Program-made: the position numbers and the translations under genes | The notes under the pieces: model-generated | Database searches by the model: none | Told to the model about the DNA's origin: nothing | Seen by the model: the letters and a program-made list of their open reading frames with translations, nothing else | From: Clostridium yunnanense | Lineage (GTDB): Bacteria > Bacillota > Clostridia > Clostridiales > Clostridiaceae | Direction: 5' to 3' | Assembly (NCBI RefSeq): GCF_016595795.1 | Contig: NZ_JAENHN010000059.1 | Coordinates: 62,001-126,000, forward strand | DNA length: 64,000 bases | In this document: positions 17,568 to 26,623 of the stretch, in pieces | Position numbering within the stretch: the stretch's first letter is position 1 | Layout of the letters: the number at the start of each line of letters is the position of its first letter

Positions 17568-19057
17568 ACATAGGAAATGTAGTTGAGAACTACAGAGAAA
17601 GAATTCAAAGACTGGCTTTATTCGATCCTTTATATGCATTATCGAGAAAGGGAATGAAGGACGACAAAGGAAAAGAAGTTGATTATTTTAGTTTTGGTCT
17701 TTTAACCTTACTTTTCTTTTTTGAAAATATGCTTATAAGAAATAAGAAAACAGGGGTAAAGGAGCTAGCACTATTTTTGCAGGAGCTTAGCAAAGATGAA
17801 ATAACTATGAATATTGTAGGTTATGAAAGAGTTGCGAGAACTATAATTGATACCTTTAGACCACCTACAGGAAAAAGAAATTCTAAGAGCTTTTTTAATT
17901 GGGAAACAAAGCAGCAAGAAACTGTTCAGTATTCCATATTAAAGGCTGCAAAGGCGGATTTAGAGACAAATACTCAGTACTATACTCTTGATGAGCAGGG
18001 ACTTGAGCTTATATTTGCCACTAAGGAGTATTTTAATGAGTTTCAGCTTTCTATAAATCAGCTAGTACTTAGAAAGCAACTTGAAAAAGGTGAGTTTTCA
18101 GGTGCTCTAAGGCAGATAGATGAGATGAATCTAGATGTTAAGAATCTGCAGGATAGAATAGTGAGGATTAAGCATGAGGTCAATAGAAGTATTGTATCTA
18201 ATGAAACCTATGAAAGATATAAAAATATAATTGAAGATATAAATAATAGACTTCAAATGGAAGATGAAGAGTTTGAAGAATTAAAAACCTTTGTAACGGA
18301 AACTAGAGAAAAGATAGCTGGAGACTTAAGCAAAGACGAAGATAGAAAGGCTTACGAGCTTATTATAAAGATAGATAAGGAACTGGGAGAGGTTCATTAT
18401 AATCATAGAATGCTTTTTAAAGATAGCATTATCCTTAAAACCTCTGCACTTCAAGCAGCTCAAGAATCATTATATTATGTAGGGATAGACTCCTTTAATT
18501 TCAATCAAGAGATAACAAGTAGAGTATTTTCATCTCCTATTCCATTAAATGAAACAAGACTACTTATAGAGCCTTTTCTTTATCTAGAAAAAAGCAAGGT
18601 ATGGTCACCTTTAGCGGTATTTTCTCAGCAGAGAATTGAAAAAACTGATAAGAGTGAAAATACACAGGACTTTTTAGCAGTTACAAGTGATGAAGAGATG
18701 AAGCTAGATATAAAGCTTCAAAGTAATAACTATAGATTGATTGCTTCCATAATACTTATGGCAATGAAGGCGGACACTGAAATAACTCTTGAGGCAATAG
18801 TTGAATATATGAGGAATAATTATTATGGTGAGATATTAAATCATAGAAGTTTTTATGACTTCTTTATAATACTTCATCAGAAATCCCCAGTAACACTAGA
18901 AGAGCAGCAGGAACAAGAGGAAGGATTATTTGGACAAGTTTATAAGCTGCTAGCTAGTAAAGGAAAGAAACTTTATGTAGAAGAACTAAGTAGCGTACTT
19001 AAAGTTACAGATAGATTTGAGATAAAAGACATGAGCTTTAGATTGGAGGAATTTTAA
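17558..19057 (+). CDS. jetA: Wadjet system kleisin-like subunit JetA
   Basis: 499 residues matching the JetA/DUF5716 type of MukF-like kleisin, which bridges the JetC heads. The N-terminus (LALFDPLYALSRKGMKDDKG) is followed by a winged-helix-like domain, a helical middle (residues 170-310, coiled-coil character), and a C-terminal winged-helix part near 390-490. Start ATG 17558 lies inside the end of jetD with AGGAGGAAT upstream. Its last base is the first of jetB. The DUF5716 flavour together with the jetD-first order argues against type I (DUF3375) and type III (DUF2397), so type II is my inference. Confidence 0.85.
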   Translation: MEINIGNVVENYRERIQRLALFDPLYALSRKGMKDDKGKEVDYFSFGLLTLLFFFENMLIRNKKTGVKELALFLQELSKDEITMNIVGYERVARTIIDTFRPPTGKRNSKSFFNWETKQQETVQYSILKAAKADLETNTQYYTLDEQGLELIFATKEYFNEFQLSINQLVLRKQLEKGEFSGALRQIDEMNLDVKNLQDRIVRIKHEVNRSIVSNETYERYKNIIEDINNRLQMEDEEFEELKTFVTETREKIAGDLSKDEDRKAYELIIKIDKELGEVHYNHRMLFKDSIILKTSALQAAQESLYYVGIDSFNFNQEITSRVFSSPIPLNETRLLIEPFLYLEKSKVWSPLAVFSQQRIEKTDKSENTQDFLAVTSDEEMKLDIKLQSNNYRLIASIILMAMKADTEITLEAIVEYMRNNYYGEILNHRSFYDFFIILHQKSPVTLEEQQEQEEGLFGQVYKLLASKGKKLYVEELSSVLKVTDRFEIKDMSFRLEEF

Positions 19058-19797
19058 TGACAGTTTACAGCAACGAGCAAGTGATACAAAGCTTTAAGCT
19101 TTATTCTACACTAGCTATGAAGGGATACGGAGAAAAAGAGGATTTAAGGCTTTATATGTCTGATGATGTTATTAGAGGACTTGTGGACCAGTTTGCTAGA
19201 GAGGTGGAGTGTACAATCTTCTCTTCAGGGGAAGTGATATATATGATTCCTATAGCTCACAATTCTATTTTCCATGTTTCAAATGAAGCTATAAGAAAAG
19301 CATATCTTCCAAGTAAGGCTGTTAACTTAGATTTATACCTAATGTATTTATCTGTGATAGTTTTATTTGGTGAGTTTTATGATAGCTATCAAACGAATGA
19401 AGCTACAAGGGATTTTATTACCGTATCTGATTGGCTGGATAGTTTAAATCAGAGAATTTATATATTAACAGAGCATGAAGAAGAAAAACTAAAAGCTCTT
19501 GATCAAGAGTTTGAATACAATTGGTCTTCTATAATCCAAAAGTGGACTGATATGGATGAAATAAAAGAAAAGGTAAAGGTTCAGGATGCTAGAACCATAA
19601 GCAGAAAGAGCTTTTTAAATACGGTTAAGAAGTTTTTAGAAGATCAAGATCTTATAAAGGATATTGGAAATGAAGAGCTTGAGCTTACTGAAAAAGCAAA
19701 GACTATAATCCAAAGATACTATATGGAGTACGACTATAATCGTGGAATACTTGATTTTATGTACAATATGGATAAAAAGAAAGGGGATGAAAGATAA
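19057..19797 (+). CDS. jetB: Wadjet system KITE-like subunit JetB
   Basis: 246 residues, MukE-like (DUF6063 type). JetB dimers bind the JetA kleisin and help load DNA. The sequence shows two winged-helix-like halves: GLVDQFAREVECTIFSSGEV in the first, and KSFLNTVKKFLEDQDLIKDI in the second. The start overlaps the jetA stop in a TAATG junction, and its own stop overlaps the jetC start in the same way, so translation is tightly coupled and the subunits are made in step. Confidence 0.85.
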   Translation: MTVYSNEQVIQSFKLYSTLAMKGYGEKEDLRLYMSDDVIRGLVDQFAREVECTIFSSGEVIYMIPIAHNSIFHVSNEAIRKAYLPSKAVNLDLYLMYLSVIVLFGEFYDSYQTNEATRDFITVSDWLDSLNQRIYILTEHEEEKLKALDQEFEYNWSSIIQKWTDMDEIKEKVKVQDARTISRKSFLNTVKKFLEDQDLIKDIGNEELELTEKAKTIIQRYYMEYDYNRGILDFMYNMDKKKGDER

Positions 19798-22700
19798 TGC
19801 CCGCAATCTCAAAGATTCGTTTTACTAATGTAGTTTATGAAAATGGTGAAAAAAGATATAATGATGATATTTTCGAGTTTGATAGTTATAACGGTGCTAT
19901 ACTCCTTGAAAACGGAGGAGGAAAAACAGTTTTCGTTCAAACAGCACTGCAAGCAATACTTCCAAATATTGAAGTGGCAGATAGAAAGGTTAAGAATACT
20001 TTAGCACTTCAAAACACCTCAGCACATATAGCAATAGAGTGGATATTGAGCGAAAGACCAAGAAGATATGCTGTAACAGCAGTTACCTTATTTATGAATA
20101 AAGAGTACATAGATTCTTATAAGTACGTATATGAATATCTAGAAACAGATGACAATTCTATTGATAAGCTTCCTTTTGTAAGAGAAAGTATTAATGGAAG
20201 TAAGAGGCCTTCAACTAAGGAAGAAATGGCAGAATACTACGGTTATATGAGTCAAAATAGAATGAATGCTAAAACCTTTAAAACTAATAAAGAATATCAT
20301 ACTTACATAGAAGATAATTTTAAGATAATACCTTCAGAGTGGAGGAAAATAGCTTTAATAAATGGTGCAGAAGGTGGAGTTGAAGCTTTCTTTGATGCGT
20401 GTAAAACCACTGGGCAACTAGTTGATAACCTTCTTATTCCTACAGTAGAGGAAGCTTTAGCTGGAGAAGGTACTAAGGATTTTGTTGAGATTTTTGAAAG
20501 ACAAAGGGAACATTTTAAAAAGTACAGACAGCTGAATGCTAGAATAGAAGAAAGCAAAAAGGTTGAAGAGCAGATTAACTTATATTCAGGTGTATTTGAG
20601 CAGTTTGATGAAGCAAAGGCTGAAGAGGTAAAGGCTAAGGAAGAACTAAAAGCCTTAGATAACCAAATAAAGCTAGAGGCAGTTGTAATCAAGGATAAGC
20701 TTACTAAAAATAATAAAGAAACCGTAGCTCTATATGAAGAAGAAGAGCTTTGGAAGCAGAGAAATCTATCCTATGAGATAAAAAACTTCGAAAACAGTAT
20801 GATTAAGGAAGAAAAAGCTTATAAAGAGGTATTGGAAGACTATGAAAAACTAAACAACACAAAGCTAGAAAAAGATAAGAAGTACTCTAGTTTGCAAATT
20901 GCAAAATATAAAAAGGATATAAAGCTTGAAGAGGAAAATGCTGAACTAATAAATAAGCAGCTAGAAGCTTTGGACAAAGATGAAGCTGTTGAGGATATTA
21001 AAGATAGATTATATGATAATGGCAGAAGAATTAGAGGCTACTACCTAGATAAGGAAGAAAAGCTGGAAAAAGAAAAGAGTATAATTGATGGACAGATAAG
21101 CAATATAACCCAGCAGATTAAAGCTAATAAAAATGATTTAGAAGCTATAAAAATTAAGGAAAAAGCTTTGTTAAAAAGTAAAAATTCACTTGAAGGAAAA
21201 ATAGAAATTCTGATAAGTGATATCAATAGAATAAACAAGAGTATTTTAGATAATCCAAATGAAGCTAACATAAAAGATGAAGTTAAAGTATGGAAAAACA
21301 GAATAACTGATCTTGAAAATAAAATCTTCGAAGTTAATAAACAAAAAAGAATCATTATAGAAGAACAGCAGAACCTAAAGGAAGCTTTAGTTGAGCTAAG
21401 AAAGACTCTAGAAGGTGTTAAGGAAGAGAAAAACAAATTAGCAAATGAACTTGGAAACATCGATGAAAACAAAGTAGAGCTTCTAAGCAAAATAAAGGAA
21501 TTTAGAAGTAGCTGGTTAAGCTTTGAGGCTGACTCTATATATTCAAAGCAAGCAACCATAGTTACCCAAGTTGAAAGTAAGTTATTTAAATTGAAGGAAG
21601 AAAAGGAAAAATCCATATTCCAGGAAAGATTATCTCATAGATATGCTGATGATTATAAGGATAGTGAGTACTATACTGCAGATGCCATTCTTGAGAAAAA
21701 GATAAGTGAATGGAGAAACAGCTTCAATTATTTAGAAAGTGGTACAAGATATCTACAAAGGATATGTAGAAATGAAGGAAAATCAGAAGAGGAGCTTATT
21801 AAAGCCTATGGTTACTGGCCGCTTTGCATAGTGACTTCAGATGAAGAAGTAGGAAAAGTAAAGGACAGAGTTAATAAGAATATTAAAGATATTTCTCACC
21901 CTGTAATAGTATTAAGTGAAAAACAAGCAAAAGATAGGATTGTTGGGGAAGCTGATTTAACAGAAAATAATATAATATATCCTTTAACTTGGGCTAAAAA
22001 TATCAATCAAACATATTTTGAAAATTGGCAAAGAGATATTGTGGTAAAGGCTGAAGATACCACAAAGCTTCGTGAAGAAAAGGAAGCTCAGTTAAGTGAT
22101 TGCCAAGCTTTACATAGAGATGTAACTATATTTTATAACAAATATCCATATGAACATTACTTAGAACTTTCAAAGGCTTTAAAGGATACTAAGGAAAAGG
22201 TAGAAGAAATCTTAGTATCAATAAAAAACCACGAAACTAGACTAAGTGAAATTGATATTGAACTTAAGAAGATAGAGGTTGATGTTAAAGAGTTTGGTGG
22301 AGAGCAGAGAAATCTTGAAGAAAAGGTAGTAAAAGCACAAGAGTGCTTAAGCAAGAGTAAAGAGAAAGAAGAAAATGAAGCTCAGATAAGCCTTATTAAT
22401 AAAGATTTAGAGCGTATAGAAGGAGAAACTTTAAGAGCTGAAAGAATCTTAAAAGAAAATGAAGAAAGTAAAGCTCAGTTAGATCTTGAGTTAAATGATA
22501 AAAAAGGGGACATTTCAGCTTTAAAGGCTGAAGAACTTTATGAGGAAGTAAGCACCCTTCAGCCAGTTTTTTCTGATTCAAGTAAAGAAGTGTTGGTTAA
22601 GGGGAGGAAAGTACTTCAAGATCAGCTTAACAATAAGCAGCAAAATAGAGGTCAGTTGGAAGAACAGCTGAAAAGCTCAATAAACTTCAAAAAATATCAT

Positions 22701-24266
22701 GAAAAGCAGCTATCAGACTTTATAAAGAAATTAGAAATCACCGTAGATGAAAAGCTTGAATTTCCTCTTAGTGGTGACAAGGAAATCACTAATTTACTTG
22801 ATGAAATAAAAGCTTTAAGAGAGCCTTTGGAAAAGTTAAAGGCTGAAGTTGAAGAAGCTAGTAAGAAATTTGACAAAAGTAATACCTTGTATGAGCTAAA
22901 AAAAGAGGAGTATCTAAATTCTTATAAAGAAATAGTAAGTTTTAGTTTAGAATTAGAACTTATAAAACCATTACTTTCAAAAGAAAAAGAAGAGCTGAAA
23001 AAGAAAAGGGTTTATCTATCAAGTGAAAAGGAAAGACTTGAGAAGGAAGAAAAAAGTATAGAGAATATTCTACGAAACTTAGAACTTTTCAATGCAACTT
23101 ATGGATATTTAAGTGAAGAGATAGAGCTAAAGGATTTATCAGAAGAGCAAGTTCAAAAGCTTCCTTATAATAGGATAGAGATTGTTGAAGCAGCAAAGAA
23201 AAAGTTAGAGGCTGCAAAGAAGTTCTTAGATAAAAAGTATTCTGAGGCAGAAGAGCAAAAAAATGTGTTTGTGAAATTCTGTGAAGCTGAGATCCTTGAT
23301 GTTAAGCTAAAAGAGATGGCTACAGCAGGAGTTAGATTTAAAAACACCTTTAAAGATATAGTTGAGTGGCAGAAGATGATGAGTGAGAGAATCTCCCGTA
23401 CCATAGAGATTGCTCAAAATGATATACGTGAACACGATAAAGAAGTACAACAATTTATCAATCAATTACATTCTTATCTAGTGACAATGGTTCATGAACT
23501 TAAAGCTATTCCTAAAAAGACAAGAATAAAGGTTGAAGAGGAATGGAAGGAAGTATTCATCTTTAATGTTCCTGAGTGGGAAGAAAAAGAAGGTAAGGAA
23601 GAGCTGGCAAAACATATCGATTGGATGTTAAATCAGCTTGAAGGAGATCGCTTTAAGGATGAAAATGGTATGGAGCTTGCAGAGCAGGCTAAGAAAGAAA
23701 TAGAAAAATGGCTTCAGTCAAAGCAGCTTTTACAAATAGTAATGAAGCAAAATACCATCAAAGTTAAATGTAGAAAAGTAACCAATGACGGCAAGATGAG
23801 AAGTGCACCATTCTCTTGGGAAGTATCAAACTCTTGGTCTGGAGGAGAAAAGTGGAGTAAAAATATGTCCTTATTCTTAGGAATATTAAACTACTTAGCT
23901 GAAAAAAGAAAACAGATAATGCCAACAACTAGACACTACAGAACAGTGATTGTGGACAACCCGTTTGGTAAGGCTTCCAGTGACCACGTTCTTGATCCTG
24001 TTTTCTTCATAGCAGAGCAACTAGGCTTCCAGATAATAGCCCTTACAGCTCATGCGGAAGGAAAATTCATAAGAACTTATTTCCCAATAGTATATAGCTT
24101 GAGACTTAGAAGTTCTAGTGATAACAGCACTCAGATAATGACTAAGGAAAGGGAAATAAAGCATACCTTCTTTAGAGACAATGATCCTGATACTTTAATA
24201 AGACTTGGAGAAGGAAGGCAGTTAGGCTTTGATTTAGATAGCTTGTTTAAAAACAGCGAAGCTTAA
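19797..24266 (+). CDS. jetC: Wadjet system SMC-like ATPase JetC
   Basis: 1489 residues, a MukB-like SMC motor. The N-terminal head has Walker A LLENGGGKT at about 36-44. A long coiled coil (about 250-600) leads to a globular hinge (about 610-770, containing YGYWPLCIVTSDEEVGKVKD), a second coil (780-1180) and the C-terminal head. The ABC signature is SWSGGEKW (about 1346). Walker B reads VIVDNPFGKAS (about 1383), with Asn where many ABC ATPases have the catalytic Glu; this may be normal for this JetC branch. It ends six bases before repeat A2. Undamaged length suggests a working system. Confidence 0.9.
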   Translation: MPAISKIRFTNVVYENGEKRYNDDIFEFDSYNGAILLENGGGKTVFVQTALQAILPNIEVADRKVKNTLALQNTSAHIAIEWILSERPRRYAVTAVTLFMNKEYIDSYKYVYEYLETDDNSIDKLPFVRESINGSKRPSTKEEMAEYYGYMSQNRMNAKTFKTNKEYHTYIEDNFKIIPSEWRKIALINGAEGGVEAFFDACKTTGQLVDNLLIPTVEEALAGEGTKDFVEIFERQREHFKKYRQLNARIEESKKVEEQINLYSGVFEQFDEAKAEEVKAKEELKALDNQIKLEAVVIKDKLTKNNKETVALYEEEELWKQRNLSYEIKNFENSMIKEEKAYKEVLEDYEKLNNTKLEKDKKYSSLQIAKYKKDIKLEEENAELINKQLEALDKDEAVEDIKDRLYDNGRRIRGYYLDKEEKLEKEKSIIDGQISNITQQIKANKNDLEAIKIKEKALLKSKNSLEGKIEILISDINRINKSILDNPNEANIKDEVKVWKNRITDLENKIFEVNKQKRIIIEEQQNLKEALVELRKTLEGVKEEKNKLANELGNIDENKVELLSKIKEFRSSWLSFEADSIYSKQATIVTQVESKLFKLKEEKEKSIFQERLSHRYADDYKDSEYYTADAILEKKISEWRNSFNYLESGTRYLQRICRNEGKSEEELIKAYGYWPLCIVTSDEEVGKVKDRVNKNIKDISHPVIVLSEKQAKDRIVGEADLTENNIIYPLTWAKNINQTYFENWQRDIVVKAEDTTKLREEKEAQLSDCQALHRDVTIFYNKYPYEHYLELSKALKDTKEKVEEILVSIKNHETRLSEIDIELKKIEVDVKEFGGEQRNLEEKVVKAQECLSKSKEKEENEAQISLINKDLERIEGETLRAERILKENEESKAQLDLELNDKKGDISALKAEELYEEVSTLQPVFSDSSKEVLVKGRKVLQDQLNNKQQNRGQLEEQLKSSINFKKYHEKQLSDFIKKLEITVDEKLEFPLSGDKEITNLLDEIKALREPLEKLKAEVEEASKKFDKSNTLYELKKEEYLNSYKEIVSFSLELELIKPLLSKEKEELKKKRVYLSSEKERLEKEEKSIENILRNLELFNATYGYLSEEIELKDLSEEQVQKLPYNRIEIVEAAKKKLEAAKKFLDKKYSEAEEQKNVFVKFCEAEILDVKLKEMATAGVRFKNTFKDIVEWQKMMSERISRTIEIAQNDIREHDKEVQQFINQLHSYLVTMVHELKAIPKKTRIKVEEEWKEVFIFNVPEWEEKEGKEELAKHIDWMLNQLEGDRFKDENGMELAEQAKKEIEKWLQSKQLLQIVMKQNTIKVKCRKVTNDGKMRSAPFSWEVSNSWSGGEKWSKNMSLFLGILNYLAEKRKQIMPTTRHYRTVIVDNPFGKASSDHVLDPVFFIAEQLGFQIIALTAHAEGKFIRTYFPIVYSLRLRSSSDNSTQIMTKEREIKHTFFRDNDPDTLIRLGEGRQLGFDLDSLFKNSEA

Positions 24267-24270
24267 GCTA

Positions 24271-24474
24271 TATAGATGAACCACTTCATAATTGAATCTA
24301 TATTTTCAAATTCTCCTCTCAGAACCCAGAGGAGTTTTGAAAATAGATTTCGGATTGAAGTGGTTCATCCTTATATAAACCAGTTCCAAATAGAATCTAT
24401 AAATAAAGTAAACTACCATTAATAGTCAAATGACTTCTAGTATATTTAAGTTTATAGAACTGGTACATCTATAT
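24271..24474. repeat. Hairpin repeat family A, copy 2 (double-hairpin unit)
   Basis: A 204-base unit with terminal inverted repeats TATAGATGAACCA / TGGTACATCTATA (one mismatch). Hairpin 1: outer arms GATGAACCACTTCA (24275-24288) and TGAAGTGGTTCATC (24356-24369), tip CTCCTCT-CAGAACCC-AGAGGAG with an 8-base loop. Hairpin 2 (24378-24474): arms CCAGTTC / GAACTGG around an AT-rich centre. It lies between the jetC stop and a gene fragment at 24476. Confidence 0.8.
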
Positions 24475-24475
24475 A

Positions 24476-24574
24476 ATAGAAACTATTGTATTAACATATA
24501 TAAGTACTATTAATGAGATACAAAAAAATGTAAAGCTAAAATATATAAAAGATTCATGTAAGTGGTATATGTAA
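24476..24574 (+). pseudogene. 3' fragment of a paralogue of the 7752 gene
   Basis: Translation gives IETIVLTYISTINEIQKNVK then LKYIKDSCKWYM and a stop, matching the C-terminal third of the 7752 protein (IESIVFNCISTINNIDKNIE then IKYIKETCKWYL). The match starts immediately after the end of repeat A2. The 5' part is missing. Confidence 0.75.
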
Positions 24575-24602
24575 AGAAATAAGCTGGTAAAATTAAAAAA
24601 TT

Positions 24603-24643
24603 GTAGCCTGCAATCAATTATTATGGTTGCAGGCTAATTTTCT
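24603..24643. terminator. Intrinsic terminator
   Basis: TAGCCTGCAA / TTGCAGGCTA stem followed by ATTTTCTT. It is the remnant terminator of the truncated gene and could also stop the converging NUDIX transcript. Confidence 0.8.
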
Positions 24644-24706
24644 TATTATTTATTTTTAAAATTCTCTTATTATCCCTATCATTATGATTTGAATAATTAT
24701 ATCAAT

Positions 24707-25150
24707 TTATAAATTAATACTTTTTATAAATTCCAATACCTTTTTATGTAAAAATGGTTGAATCAAAGGATAAGTCAAACTATCAGGAATATCATCAAAC
24801 AATTTAATTTCACTTATCTCGAAATGAGGTAGATTATCTAATGTTTCTACTTCTGAATAAAATAGCTGTCCAAAAGATTCAGTGTAATCAACATATTCAC
24901 TTCGCTCAACAGCATAGGTGCATATTGGTATTAACTTAAATTTTATTGCCCCCGTTTCTTCAAATAATTCTCTGGAAGCAGTATCGTTAATATTTTCATT
25001 TTCTTCTCGATGACCTCCAGGAATTTCCCAAGTATTCCTTTCCTTATGTCTTACATAAATCCACTGTCCATTAAATTTTGTCATTATAACAGCAAAAGAT
25101 AATTTATTGTCTTCGATTGTATTCAATTCATAAAAGTTTACTTTAAGCAT
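24707..25150 (-). CDS. NUDIX hydrolase
   Basis: 147 residues. The Nudix box is intact: GGHREENENINDTASRELFE then ETGA, giving the G-x5-E-x7-REUXEE pattern that binds the metal and cleaves a nucleoside-diphosphate-X bond. TWEIPGGH precedes it, as is common in MutT-like enzymes. The substrate cannot be read from the sequence. It is a single-gene unit on the minus strand with 475 bases upstream filled by repeats A6 and B1. Confidence 0.85.
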   Translation of the reverse strand: MLKVNFYELNTIEDNKLSFAVIMTKFNGQWIYVRHKERNTWEIPGGHREENENINDTASRELFEETGAIKFKLIPICTYAVERSEYVDYTESFGQLFYSEVETLDNLPHFEISEIKLFDDIPDSLTYPLIQPFLHKKVLEFIKSINL

Positions 25151-25334
25151 ACAATGCCTCGCTTTCTTAATTCACCATAATCTATTAACTCCACTTTATT
25201 ATTTAAAGTTATATATGCACTATTTCAATAATTAAACTCCATATAATGCTATTACTACTATATTGATCTTAAAGATAATAGCATTAGCTCAAAGGCAAAT
25301 ACCAAATACAATTCAACCTGTATATAGTTCATAA

Positions 25335-25435
25335 TATAAATAAACTGCTTTATATTAGAATCAATACAAATGAAAATTTGTAGAACTATTGAAATCTTGA
25401 GTTGGAGTTTAAAGAGTAAACTAGTTTATTTTTAT
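25335..25435. repeat. Hairpin repeat family A, copy 6 (degenerate)
   Basis: Aligns with copy 3 over its first hairpin: ATAAATAAACTGCTT, TATTAGAAT, GTAGAACTATTGAAA, TTGGAGTTTAAAGA and TAGTTTAT recur in order. Arms and tip are less perfect than in the other copies. It abuts repeat B1. Confidence 0.55.
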
Positions 25436-25525
25436 AAGCTTCTGTATTAAATAAATGTTGGTATTTTATAGCCTGTCCTTCTAGGTAATTGTAACAACAT
25501 TTATTTAATACATAGTAGAAGGCTT
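25436..25525 (-). repeat. Palindromic repeat family B, copy 1
   Basis: Arms GTATTAAATAAATGTTG (25444-25460) and CAACATTTATTTAATAC (25495-25511) are exact 17-bp complements around a 34-base loop. On the minus strand the unit matches 45338-45425. A 61-codon minus-strand frame (25386-25571) crosses it; the two copies encode KAFYYVLNKCCY, a GQA segment and YQHLFN in the same frame, but I treat the frame as a product of the repeat. Confidence 0.7.
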
Positions 25526-25625
25526 TAATTATAGTAATATACAGCAAGCACTTTAAGTCTAATTTTCGCAAAACTTCAAAGTATATTAAGGCTATAGATA
25601 ATTCTTATATTGATTTTAACAATAT

Positions 25626-26195
25626 CTATATATTAGTTTTCACAACTTTATTTTTTGCTAGCAAAACTATTGTATCTATTACATCTAGAACAAAACATAG
25701 TTGCAGCAGAATGTGCAATACTAGTTTTCCTGTCTTAATCCTTTTTTCTTTATATAAAATTAATGAGAAACCTATTCCATAACTTGCAGTAAATATCACT
25801 GTAAGGTATGCAAAAAAAACAGGAATTAAAAGTAATAATGGTATAGGTGTGAAGATAAAAAGTCCTCTGGATGCAGCAAAAAATAGTAAGAACAATAAAA
25901 CATATATAATAAAATTGATAACAAAGTAAGGAATCACTCCAAATTTAAGTGCTTTCATATTCTTTCGCATTGAGGTATAGTCACCGTTTTTTAAAAGAAT
26001 AAAAGAATTTACAGCGTTTATTCCTGCAAAAACTATATTAAAAATTTCTGAAACAGTAAGTGCAAACACTAATAGCCACTTCAACCAACTGCTATTGTTA
26101 AGATCTATTAGCCATCTCACCCAAAAAACTAATGTAAATATTACTATAAAGAGGTTGAAGTATAATCCTATCAGTGCGTTTCTAACATTTTTCAT
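25626..26195 (-). CDS. Polytopic membrane protein of unknown function
   Basis: 189 residues with four or five membrane segments (about 9-30, 40-65, 87-112, 117-145, 160-182) and short polar loops. No catalytic or transport motif is visible. AGGAGT precedes the ATG. The next gene upstream is another small membrane protein 47 bases away on the same strand, and a methyltransferase precedes that, so the three may form a short operon. Function unknown. Confidence 0.6.
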   Translation of the reverse strand: MKNVRNALIGLYFNLFIVIFTLVFWVRWLIDLNNSSWLKWLLVFALTVSEIFNIVFAGINAVNSFILLKNGDYTSMRKNMKALKFGVIPYFVINFIIYVLLFLLFFAASRGLFIFTPIPLLLLIPVFFAYLTVIFTASYGIGFSLILYKEKRIKTGKLVLHILLQLCFVLDVIDTIVLLAKNKVVKTNI

Positions 26196-26242
26196 ATATC
26201 TACTCCTATTAATAGTTTATAAGTAATGCATAATATATAGAC

Positions 26243-26545
26243 TTAAAGTCTAAAGATTGCAGCAAAATATGTTATTATCCAGAATACCATTAATAATATA
26301 TATAGATATTTGTATAATGGATTTATATTTACTAACGCTTGATTCATATGAGAATCGTTTGCTGTTTTTTTATTTTTATTATAAATCCAGATGTTGTGAA
26401 AAATCTTTATTAAAGAACATACCATTACGATTATGAAGGAAATCCTAAATAAACCTTCAGGAGCTATATTCATAAGAAATAAGATATTGATTACAGTGCT
26501 AAATATAAAAGCGGTTATCATCAGTTTATAATTTGTAATTTTCAT
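26243..26545 (-). CDS. Small three-TM membrane protein
   Basis: 100 residues with membrane segments at about 8-26, 31-49 and 77-97, and a Lys/Asn-rich cytosolic loop between the second and third. GAGGTG stands before the ATG. No family recognised. It lies between the 25626 membrane protein and the 26624 methyltransferase, all on the minus strand. Confidence 0.6.
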   Translation of the reverse strand: MKITNYKLMITAFIFSTVINILFLMNIAPEGLFRISFIIVMVCSLIKIFHNIWIYNKNKKTANDSHMNQALVNINPLYKYLYILLMVFWIITYFAAIFRL

Positions 26546-26623
26546 AATAACACCTCAGATTAATTTGAATATTTAATTAAAATACAATATAATGTGCAGT
26601 AAATGTAGTCATAAAAGTAAGTG

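Noticed and set aside
20303-23404. Several long minus-strand frames inside jetC (for example 21041-21616)
   Set aside because: Shadows of a highly biased coiled-coil coding sequence; no ribosome sites.
25386-25571. 61-codon minus-strand frame as a gene
   Set aside because: It crosses repeats A6 and B1 and half of its codons are palindrome arms; kept only as a note on repeat B.
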